In this document: positions 1 to 4,498 of the stretch, in pieces
How the letters are laid out: every line of letters starts with the position of its first letter
Position numbering within the stretch: the first letter of the stretch is position 1
Assembly: GCA_017475845.1 (NCBI GenBank)
Contig: JAFVEU010000268.1
Coordinates: 1 to 5,233, forward strand
Direction: 5' to 3'
From: Lachnospiraceae bacterium
GTDB lineage: Bacteria > Bacillota > Clostridia > Lachnospirales > Lachnospiraceae
DNA length: 5,233 bases
Program-made: the position numbers and the translations under genes
Notes under the pieces: model-generated
Seen by the model: only the letters and a program-made list of their open reading frames with translations
Database searches by the model: none
What the model was told of the DNA's origin: nothing

Positions 1-45
1 ACCTTTTATGTCATTTCTGATAAAATCAACTATACTGTTATACAT
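1..45 (-). CDS. N-terminus of unidentified protein (partial, runs off left edge)
   Basis: The minus strand reads MYNSIVDFIRNDIKG from an ATG at 45-43 and stays open to the window edge. The start is supported by a strong Shine-Dalgarno GGAGG at 58-54, 8 nt before the ATG. Fifteen residues are too few to assign a family. The opening is loosely like the start of some PLP-dependent sugar aminotransferases and some transposases, but neither is supported. The ribosome binding site and start codon lie inside one arm of a long inverted repeat (44-64 with 87-109), so translation of transcripts starting further upstream may be blocked. The downstream sequence outside this window would identify the product. 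Confidence 0.6.
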   Translation of the reverse strand, partial: MYNSIVDFIRNDIKG

Positions 46-109
46 GGGCAACACCTCCGTTATGTTTGTTTTGTCGTGAATCTAATCATAACAAAGAAGT
101 GTTGCCCAT
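44..109 (-). promoter_or_regulatory. Inverted repeat sequestering RBS and start codon of the left-edge gene
   Basis: Arms at 44-64 and 87-109 pair over 21 positions. Eleven outer pairs are perfect (ATGGGCAACAC against GTGTTGCCCAT), four more include two G-U wobbles, and after a 2-nt bulge six further pairs form (GTTATG with CATAAC). The loop is 65-86. In minus-strand RNA this stem contains the GGAGG (58-54) and the first two bases of the ATG. Such a stem would hide the ribosome binding site. Alternatively the repeat could be a DNA operator. The pairing is seen directly; the regulatory role is inferred. Confidence 0.65.
85..93 (-). promoter_or_regulatory. Candidate extended -10 promoter for the left-edge gene
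   Basis: The minus strand reads TGTTATGAT (93-85), an extended -10 (TGn plus TATGAT, five of six consensus bases). No convincing -35 lies upstream. Transcription would start near 78, downstream of the distal repeat arm (109-87). The gene's own mRNA would then lack that arm and remain translatable, while read-through RNA would fold. The promoter is inferred from sequence alone. Confidence 0.35.
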
Positions 110-163
110 TTCTATTTTTCCGAAAGTATCTTTACGCTAATATACACGCCGGAGACCGGTTAT

Positions 164-212
164 GACAGCGGCTCATATCCGTGGACAAACCTGCGGAACG
201 CTGTGACCACAT
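164..212 (+). repeat. Left arm of the outer stem
   Basis: This arm pairs with 764-813. Positions 164-180 match 797-813 at 16 of 17 positions (one G-U, one mismatch). CAAACC at 186-191 pairs with GGTTTG at 786-791. Positions 195-211 pair with 765-781 over 17 positions, one of them G-U. The arm is also a diverged direct copy of the next arm (214-265): both contain CATATCC, then an A/C-rich stretch, then CGGAACGC. Confidence 0.75.
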
Positions 213-278
213 ATGACGGGAAGGACAGCAGCGCATATCCATACGCAACACCCTACGGAACGCGCTACGCCGAGTTCT

Positions 279-355
279 CCGCCAACTGCGGCTATGCACG
301 CGGGACGTTCACGTAGGATTTGTTCTCATCCCGCGTGCCAATCCGCAGTAGGCGG
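279..355. repeat. Long hairpin, 22 base pairs
   Basis: The arms are 279-305 and 329-355. Five outer pairs (CCGCC with GGCGG), a 1x1 mismatch, seven pairs (ACTGCGG with CCGCAGT), a 4x4 internal loop, then ten perfect pairs (GCACGCGGGA with TCCCGCGTGC) lead to a 23-nt loop. It is the strongest single hairpin in domain 1. No T-run follows either side, so it is not an intrinsic terminator. Confidence 0.8.
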
Positions 356-370
356 CATATCGACGGCACC

Positions 371-389
371 AGATGCGCTCGGCGCATCT
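371..389. repeat. Short perfect hairpin
   Basis: AGATGCGC (371-378) pairs perfectly with GCGCATCT (382-389) around a TCG loop. GCACC (366-370 region) and GGTGC (394-398) can extend it by five pairs across an AAAC asymmetry. It is the second hairpin of domain 1. Confidence 0.7.
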
Positions 390-402
390 AAACGGTGCTC
401 AC

Positions 403-423
403 AACGTGCCACCGGCACGTTTT
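403..423 (+). repeat. Short hairpin followed by TTTT, terminator-like
   Basis: AACGTGCC (403-410) pairs with GGCACGTT (414-421) around an ACC loop, and the T-run continues to 423. The form resembles a weak intrinsic terminator on the plus strand, but the T-run is short and the hairpin fits equally well as the third stem of domain 1. Confidence 0.55.
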
Positions 424-502
424 GCTGCGGTTCCGAAAAGGGATGTTCCGTATGGATATGCACCACCGTCATCCCCTGGCTGTGAAAAGCTCCAGTACAT
501 CA

Positions 503-752
503 CGTGGATCCTACAGATATCAGGGAGCCGGGGAGAGGCATGTTTTCCGGATGTGCGCGCGCAGATCCTGACGAAGCTTCTTAACGAGCCTAAACCAACA
601 GCGCAAAAATCGCACGGATGCGATTTTTAGCCTTTCTGAGCAGGATGCGAATTGAAAGGCGGCGCGTCCGGTTGTGTCAGCCATAGAGCGGCGAGTTTAG
701 AAGACTTCGTCAGGATACGAGCACGGAAATCCGGAACATGTGTCCATCCACG
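503..752. repeat. Inner domain 2: long stem enclosing two hairpins
   Basis: Arm 539-590 pairs with 690-740. CATGTT (539-544) pairs with AACATG (735-740), CCGGAT (547-552) with ATCCGG (729-734), a perfect 12-bp helix joins 565-576 and 705-716, and a weaker inner part (578-590 with 690-702) follows. CGTGGAT (503-509) and ATCCACG (746-752) can extend the stem outward. The loop holds the AT-rich hairpin 605-628 and a seven-pair hairpin, GCCTTTC (630-636) with GAAAGGC (654-660). Confidence 0.65.
605..628. terminator. Terminator-like perfect hairpin with A-run and T-run
   Basis: AAAAATCGCA (605-614) pairs perfectly with TGCGATTTTT (619-628) around a CGGA tetraloop. The A-run on the left and T-run on the right make it look like a small bidirectional intrinsic terminator. 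It has only five non-A/T pairs at its core. It sits at the apex of domain 2, so it could terminate transcripts of the palindromic element or simply be an apical stem. Confidence 0.5.
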
Positions 753-763
753 ACTTCCGTCAC

Positions 764-813
764 GTGTGGTTACAGCGTTCCCCGGGGTTTGCTTATGGAT
801 ATGCGCCGTTGTC
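764..813 (-). repeat. Right arm of the outer stem
   Basis: This is the inverted partner of 164-212. On the minus strand it also matches 214-265, sharing TGACGGGAAGGACA just before the arm (823-810), then the CATATCC core at 803-797. An open frame reading minus from 824 to 627 starts with the same peptide, MTGRT-AHIH-Q-P, as the plus frame at 213, because both read related repeat copies in the same phase. Confidence 0.75.
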
Positions 814-826
814 CTTCCCGTCACGT

Positions 827-855
827 AATGTACATGCGCCCCCTCCCCGGTTCAA
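827..855 (-). promoter_or_regulatory. Weak candidate promoter reading leftward into the palindromic element
   Basis: The minus strand has TTGAAC (855-850), a 17-bp spacer and TACATT (832-827); each hexamer matches consensus at four of six positions. Transcription would begin near 820, just before the outer arm at 813. The spacer is G-rich, which argues against strong activity. It would be back-to-back with the transporter promoter at 868. Confidence 0.25.
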
Positions 856-867
856 TACATGTCATTT

Positions 868-896
868 TTGACCGATATTTAGCTATGTGATATAAT
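868..896 (+). promoter_or_regulatory. Strong vegetative promoter for the ECF S-component gene
   Basis: TTGACC (868-873), an exact 17-bp spacer and a perfect TATAAT (891-896) form a near-consensus sigma-A promoter. Transcription should begin near 903. This leaves a leader of roughly 130 nt before the ATG at 1036. Confidence 0.88.
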
Positions 897-903
897 CAGC
901 AAT

Positions 904-1035
904 TGTTGTGTTGATTCCCCTCATTTTTGGGATAAAAAACTCAATACCGGGGACAGGATCCCGGTATGGTTTACATAAAATTATTATGTTAACCTGGCAG
1001 AGTATAAAGGGGTTAATTACAGGAGGATAAGTATT
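904..1035 (+). promoter_or_regulatory. Structured 5' leader of the transporter gene, possible riboswitch-like control
   Basis: The leader holds a perfect 8-bp hairpin, ATACCGGG (944-951) with CCCGGTAT (960-967). Immediately after it is a 10-position stem, 969-978 with 984-993, with one T-T mismatch. TTAACC (989-994), the 3' part of that second stem, can instead pair perfectly with GGTTAA (1011-1016). CCTG (993-996) can also reach CAGG (1020-1023), which includes the start of the ribosome binding site. The second stem and the downstream pairing are mutually exclusive, a layout found in translational switches. No known riboswitch consensus is recognisable to me. The alternative pairing is seen directly; ligand control is inferred. 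Confidence 0.45.
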
Positions 1036-1632
1036 ATGAATAGCGTTTCCGTCAATGTTAAAAGGCTTGCGGCCATGGCTCTTCTTACAGCTGCGATCTT
1101 CGTACTTCAGTTTATAACAGTTCCGCTTGGTGCGATAACCGTTACGCTCAGCATGGTACCTGTGGCTGTTGCCGCCATTACCATGGGGTCGGTATACGGG
1201 CTTTCATGCGGGGCTATATGGGGACTTGCCAGTATCATAAAGGCGCTTCTCGGTTCCAGCGGAATGACCAGCGTCCTCTTTACCATGAATCCCGCGCTTA
1301 CTCTCATACTCTGCTTTATCCCCAGAATGGCGGACGGATATCTCCTGGGTTATGTTTATAAGCTCTTCAGGAGATTCACAAGTGTCCTTGTTGCCGGATG
1401 TCTCACAGGATTTTTCTCGGCACTGTTCAATACCATATTCTTCATGTCAGCACTGGTGCTGCTCTTCGGAAACACCGATTATGTGGTTGAGATGATGGCC
1501 GGAAAGACAGTGATAATCTTTATACTGTCCATCATAGCCGGAAATGCAATCTTTGAAATGATAGTGGCAAGCGTTGTTACGGGGCCCATTGCGCAGGCTC
1601 TGTACAGTGCAAAGCTGATACCCGGAAAATAA
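1036..1632 (+). CDS. ECF transporter S component (vitamin-type substrate-binding membrane subunit)
   Basis: This 198-residue, almost wholly hydrophobic protein fits the S subunit of energy-coupling factor transporters (the broad ECF_trnsprt family that includes pantothenate-type subunits). Such proteins bind a vitamin or related micronutrient in the membrane and work with a shared EcfT and two EcfA ATPases. About six hydrophobic segments can be drawn, near residues 11-29, 34-52, 54-72, 86-108, 115-147 and 156-184. Family-like features are the alanine-rich first helix (LAAMALLTAA), the VTLSMVPVAVAA stretch with the following G-rich region, and the NPALTLILCFIPR segment near 85-97. The length is normal. 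AGGAGGA at 1021-1027 lies 8 nt before the ATG. No EcfA or EcfT gene is present, so it probably shares a module encoded elsewhere. The substrate cannot be told from this sequence. Confidence is high for the S-component assignment. Confidence 0.85.
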   Translation: MNSVSVNVKRLAAMALLTAAIFVLQFITVPLGAITVTLSMVPVAVAAITMGSVYGLSCGAIWGLASIIKALLGSSGMTSVLFTMNPALTLILCFIPRMADGYLLGYVYKLFRRFTSVLVAGCLTGFFSALFNTIFFMSALVLLFGNTDYVVEMMAGKTVIIFILSIIAGNAIFEMIVASVVTGPIAQALYSAKLIPGK

Positions 1633-1640
1633 GGAAAAAG

Positions 1641-3491
1641 TCAGAACTCACTCCAGCGAAGATCAAATACTTTATTGAATCTTTTTAACGGCACAGGTCT
1701 CGAGAAATAGAAGCCCTGCAGGTAATTGCAGCCAAGCTCTATCATCTCCCTGCCCATGGCCTTTGATTCCACGCCTTCCGCAACCACATCCATCCCGGAC
1801 TTTCTGATGTCCTCTATAAGGTGCGGGAGCACACTGTTGGTGGGATTGTCATGGTACTGCCATACCAGTTCCCTGTCGATCTTTACCGCGGTAAAGGGGA
1901 AATTGCTGAGCCGTAATACATTGGAGAATCCCACGCCGAAATCATCAAGCTCAAAGCAGAAACCGTGGTCCGACATTTTTATCATCATGTTTCTCAGCTC
2001 GTTCTCATCCACCATGGCATCCTCGGTGATCTCAAGCTTGAGCTTCTCTCCGGAAACCCCGTATTCATCGGATATCTTTAAGAGAGCCTCTATAGGCTCT
2101 TCCGAAACGCACTGTATGGGGGAAAGGTTAATGTTTATCCACTGAAGTCTGGGGTCGGAATTGTCTCTGATAAACCCGCAGGTCTTTTTAAAAACCGCTT
2201 CTCCCACCTTTACTATAAGTCCGTTCTTCTCGGCAATGGGAATGAAATCATAGGGTTGTACCATCCCCATTTCCGGGTCTTCTATCCTTGCCAGGGCTTC
2301 TGCCCCGGAGATCCTTCTCATTTCCACGGAATAAATGGGCTGGAGATAGACCTGTATCCCATCATTCAAGACAGCGTTGTTAAGCGCCTTCTGTACCTTT
2401 AGGTTATGGTTTATCTCTATCAGGTGCTCGTGATCCACCACGATATGTCTTCTTGCCACATTCCCATTAAATTTGGAAAAAACGTCCCTTGCCACTTCTA
2501 TTAGCTGCTGGCCGTTCTCCACCTCCAGATCACTGGGAAATTCCACGGTACCAATGGAAAGTACCCTGTTCTTTATCTCTTTTATCTCAAAGGGCTTGTG
2601 ATCAGTCACCATAAAGCGGCCGTTTCTCAGATAATAGAGGATCTGATCGGGATATTCTCTCTTTAAGCTGTCGGTGATATCCCTTAACTCCATATCCATC
2701 TGCGCACCTCCGAACATACGCCGGAGCTCGTCATAATTGATGACGCCGTACCCGTAAAGATAAAGATGTCTGCTGTGGAGATGCTCAACCACATACTGAT
2801 GAAAAGCCTTGTTATTAAAGAGTCCCACCCTCTGGTCCTCGAAAAGATGGATATCCTGAAAGGTAAGGAAGATCACCATTATGGATCCGAGACAGAAGGT
2901 GTCCATTACCAGAAAATGACTGAAGGTGTAGCGTATCACCAGTCCCACGAGAAGTATGGTCGTGAGCAGCAGTCCGCTGTATATCTCTCTCCTGCTGAAC
3001 TGCTTTTTGAAATATACAATGATTATGTACATTTCAAAAATATAAACGAACATGATGAAATACAGGAAATTATAATAGTTTCCGGGATGATATCCCGTAT
3101 CATCCACGTAAAAGATCCACTCCGTCCATATGGAAACGAACACAATCGCCTCAAAGATCCAAAAAAACAGCCGGTTAAAGAAGCTGATCCTGAAGATATT
3201 CTCATTCTGCTCGGGAATTGACAGAAGGTAGGATACGAAGGCATATGCCCTGCAAACAAAAAACAGAAAATAAAGGAGATTCACAGCTGTCAGCATGTAC
3301 CCGGGATAAGAAAGAGGATCATTATCCAGATAGGTGGACCAGATATCAAATACTATGGTAAGACCCTGGCTTAAAAGCAGGATAAGAAAGCTCCTGTTCC
3401 TCCTTACGGGCAGCATGGGGTTCGCAAGGAAATATATGAGGAAGATGAGAAATATAAATGCAGTTGGCAGTGTAAAACTGTAATTCCACAT
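1641..3491 (-). CDS. Seven-helix membrane protein with degenerate GGDEF and intact EAL domain (predicted c-di-GMP phosphodiesterase)
   Basis: The protein has 616 residues. Seven hydrophobic segments (about 9-26, 34-54, 63-90, 103-128, 141-161, 171-191, 195-212) form a membrane sensor region. Residues about 215-355 resemble a GGDEF domain, but the signature is replaced by RNGRF near 289-293, so cyclase activity is not expected. The EAL domain spans about 365-616 and keeps the residues known to bind metal and cyclic di-GMP: E398 of EAL, N455, E487, D516-D517 in DDFGVG, K537, E572 and Q592. It should hydrolyse cyclic di-GMP to pGpG in response to an unknown signal. The ATG at 3491 has a modest AGAGG at 3507-3503, 11 nt away. 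It follows the PHP gene by 55 bp and is convergent with the transporter gene, with 8 bp between stops and no terminator seen there. Confidence 0.92.
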   Translation of the reverse strand: MWNYSFTLPTAFIFLIFLIYFLANPMLPVRRNRSFLILLLSQGLTIVFDIWSTYLDNDPLSYPGYMLTAVNLLYFLFFVCRAYAFVSYLLSIPEQNENIFRISFFNRLFFWIFEAIVFVSIWTEWIFYVDDTGYHPGNYYNFLYFIMFVYIFEMYIIIVYFKKQFSRREIYSGLLLTTILLVGLVIRYTFSHFLVMDTFCLGSIMVIFLTFQDIHLFEDQRVGLFNNKAFHQYVVEHLHSRHLYLYGYGVINYDELRRMFGGAQMDMELRDITDSLKREYPDQILYYLRNGRFMVTDHKPFEIKEIKNRVLSIGTVEFPSDLEVENGQQLIEVARDVFSKFNGNVARRHIVVDHEHLIEINHNLKVQKALNNAVLNDGIQVYLQPIYSVEMRRISGAEALARIEDPEMGMVQPYDFIPIAEKNGLIVKVGEAVFKKTCGFIRDNSDPRLQWININLSPIQCVSEEPIEALLKISDEYGVSGEKLKLEITEDAMVDENELRNMMIKMSDHGFCFELDDFGVGFSNVLRLSNFPFTAVKIDRELVWQYHDNPTNSVLPHLIEDIRKSGMDVVAEGVESKAMGREMIELGCNYLQGFYFSRPVPLKRFNKVFDLRWSEF

Positions 3492-3523
3492 AAGACGTAA
3501 AACCTCTGTCCGGTATTGTGACT

Positions 3524-3532
3524 ACTATAACA
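3524..3532 (-). promoter_or_regulatory. Candidate extended -10 promoter for the EAL gene
   Basis: The minus strand reads TGTTATAGT (3532-3524), an extended -10 element whose hexamer TATAGT matches five of six consensus bases. No good -35 is evident. Transcription would start near 3517, leaving a leader of about 26 nt. The EAL gene could thus be expressed independently of the upstream histidinol phosphatase gene. Confidence 0.45.
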
Positions 3533-3546
3533 CAGTTTGCGGGATC

Positions 3547-4371
3547 TTAACAGGACAGGGCTTCACTCTCCCATACCGGCTGTCCCCCGGAGTCTCTCTT
3601 TAATACCCATGCTTCCTTAAATCCGGCATCTGTTGCAGCTTCTGCCGCTTCCCTGAAGGAAGCAAGGATATGCTCCTTGTCATGGGCATCACTGGACAGA
3701 ACGATCCTTCCTCCGAATCCGTGAAGTGCGTTTAACAGTCTTTTCCCCGGATAAAAATCCTTCTTTCTCCCTCTGTTCACGGCCCCGCAGTTTATCTCAA
3801 AGGGCACATCCGCCTTCGCAAGATACTCCATGGTTTGAAGCGCAGGCTTCAGGTATCTCGGATCATCTTCATCGATAAAATGCAGGCTGTCATTAAACCT
3901 TAAGACCAGATCAAAGTGCCCTATGAGATCCGGATGCACCCTATCAATGATCTTTGCCTCCGTCTCATAGTAATCCCGGGCAAGGGCATAATAATCCCCG
4001 CCGTAATATTCTTCCGAGAACTTTTTTAAGACCTCCTCCGTATCGTCCACGGAAAACATCTTTCCGTCCGGCATCCTTAATGTATGGGTGGATCCTATCC
4101 TGTACTCCAGATCATCTGTATCACCGCCCTCAAAGAGGCAGTCCACCTCTCCCCCCAGAAAGATATCTATCTGTCCCTTATACTTTTCCTTAAGCCGCCT
4201 TATCTCAGCCTTATATTTCCCGATATCCATGGGAACCCCCACAGGCGGGTCCATGTGTCCCGAAAAGCCCATGGAAACAAGACCGTATTTCAAGGCCTCT
4301 TTCACCATATCCTCCGGACTGTCTGCCCCGTCACAGAAGCTGCTGTGCATATGAAAATCGGATCTAACCAT
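3547..4371 (-). CDS. hisJ: PHP-family histidinol phosphatase (HisJ/HisK type)
   Basis: This 274-residue cytoplasmic protein carries the metal-binding motifs of PHP phosphoesterases: DFHMH (H7, H9), D14 in FCDG, H39 in GFSGH, E75 in GGEVD, H96 in GSTHTL, H152 and D154 in GHFDL, and D228/H230 in SSDAH. Together with the INCGAVNRG segment near 193-201, this matches the HisJ/HisK histidinol phosphatase group. Members convert L-histidinol phosphate to L-histidinol, the next-to-last stage of histidine synthesis, using a metal cluster. The length is typical. GAGGAT at 4382-4377 lies 5 nt before the ATG at 4371. No other histidine gene is in the window, so the substrate could differ from the family assignment; related PHP proteins include phosphatases of other small phosphoesters. 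The EAL gene follows 55 bp downstream, possibly co-transcribed. A TATAAC at 4405-4400 is a possible -10, without a clear -35. Confidence 0.88.
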   Translation of the reverse strand: MVRSDFHMHSSFCDGADSPEDMVKEALKYGLVSMGFSGHMDPPVGVPMDIGKYKAEIRRLKEKYKGQIDIFLGGEVDCLFEGGDTDDLEYRIGSTHTLRMPDGKMFSVDDTEEVLKKFSEEYYGGDYYALARDYYETEAKIIDRVHPDLIGHFDLVLRFNDSLHFIDEDDPRYLKPALQTMEYLAKADVPFEINCGAVNRGRKKDFYPGKRLLNALHGFGGRIVLSSDAHDKEHILASFREAAEAATDAGFKEAWVLKRDSGGQPVWESEALSC

Positions 4372-4451
4372 AATCTATCCTCGTTTTCCAACCACATTTG
4401 TTATACGAGCTGTCGACACATATTGGCTGCAGCTCAAGCAGCAAAATCACA

Positions 4452-4463
4452 GAACACATGTTC
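4452..4463. promoter_or_regulatory. LexA-type SOS box
   Basis: GAACACATGTTC is a perfect match to the Gram-positive LexA half-sites GAAC-N4-GTTC, within the context AGAACACATGTTCA. It lies 36-47 bp before the Y-family polymerase ATG and overlaps the -35 position of its candidate promoter. LexA binding there should repress the polymerase until DNA damage triggers LexA self-cleavage. It is also about 80 bp upstream of the divergent histidinol phosphatase gene, so an effect there is possible but less likely. Confidence 0.85.
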
Positions 4464-4487
4464 ACATCCGCTGCGATCTGTGATAAT
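4459..4487 (+). promoter_or_regulatory. Candidate promoter of the Y-family polymerase gene
   Basis: An extended -10, TGTGATAAT (4479-4487, hexamer GATAAT), has a poor -35 (TGTTCA, 4459-4464) at 17-bp spacing, which falls on the right half of the LexA box. TTCACA at 4461-4466 with TAATAT at 4484-4489 is an alternative at 17 bp. The first choice places the start of transcription near 4494, about 5 nt before the ATG. Confidence 0.5.
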
Positions 4488-4498
4488 ATTATAGCAGT

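Larger units (their letters stand above)
214..471. repeat. Inner domain 1: long stem closing three hairpins
   Basis: Arm 214-265 pairs with 427-471. TGACGG (214-219) pairs with CCGTCA (466-471). A perfect 13-bp helix joins 233-245 and 449-461. CGGAAC (256-261) pairs with GTTCCG (430-435), and a weaker A/C-rich helix lies between. The closed loop 266-426 carries three independent hairpins (279-355, 371-389 and 403-421), giving a multibranch shape. An open frame at 213-485 crosses the whole domain but looks like incidental translation of structured sequence. Confidence 0.7.
164..813. repeat. Nested palindromic element or candidate large structured RNA, no credible protein gene
   Basis: About 650 bp are organised as nested imperfect inverted repeats. 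The outer stem is 164-212 with 764-813. Inside it, 214-265 pairs with 427-471, and 539-590 pairs with 690-740. Each inner domain holds further hairpins. By hand each of the three stems has roughly 34-39 base pairs, including some G-U pairs. The arms are also related: a motif around CATATCC followed by CGGAAC-type sequence occurs directly at 174 and 234 and inverted at 454-460 and 797-803. Open frames exist (213-485, 373-630, 627-824 on the minus strand), but their proteins are Arg/Thr/Pro-rich translations of the repeats with no recognisable domain. The element could be a large non-coding RNA, a cluster of mobile palindromic repeats, or the remnant of one. I do not recognise it as a named family. 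Confidence 0.7.

Noticed and set aside
1..45. LegC-type sugar aminotransferase as the identity of the left-edge gene.
   Set aside because: Only a loose resemblance over the first nine residues; the next residues do not follow the usual pattern, and 15 residues cannot decide a family.
213..485. Open frame of 90 codons on the plus strand.
   Set aside because: It crosses the domain 1 stems and hairpins, has low-complexity Arg/Ser/Thr/Pro composition, no ribosome binding site, and shares its start with the inverted copy at 824. It looks like translation of repeats.
373..630. Open frame of 85 codons on the plus strand.
   Set aside because: It overlaps the 213-485 frame and several hairpins, ends in the terminator-like hairpin, and has no coding signature.
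164..813. CRISPR array.
   Set aside because: Repeats are few, diverged, of mixed orientation and unevenly spaced, with no cas genes.
627..824. Open frame of 65 codons on the minus strand, GTG start.
   Set aside because: It lies wholly in arms of the palindromic element, with no Shine-Dalgarno and no domain; kept only as a finding about repeat-derived frames.
120..860. tRNA or rRNA fragment in the non-coding region.
   Set aside because: I found no tRNA-like T-loop and anticodon arrangement and no recognisable rRNA motif; the hairpins belong to the nested repeats.
911..944. preQ1-type riboswitch, because of a TCCC/GGGA stem followed by an A-rich AAAAAAC stretch.
   Set aside because: The loop is T-rich and lacks the conserved C-rich loop needed for the pseudoknot, and the downstream protein is not a QueT-type subunit.
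2766..3221. Open frame of 151 codons on the plus strand opposite the EAL gene.
   Set aside because: It is antisense to the well-supported membrane and GGDEF-like region of the minus-strand gene and has no recognisable domain or ribosome binding site.
4084..4494. Plus-strand frames opposite the PHP gene and running into the divergent intergenic region.
   Set aside because: They are antisense to a gene with all PHP metal-binding motifs, and contain no domain of their own.
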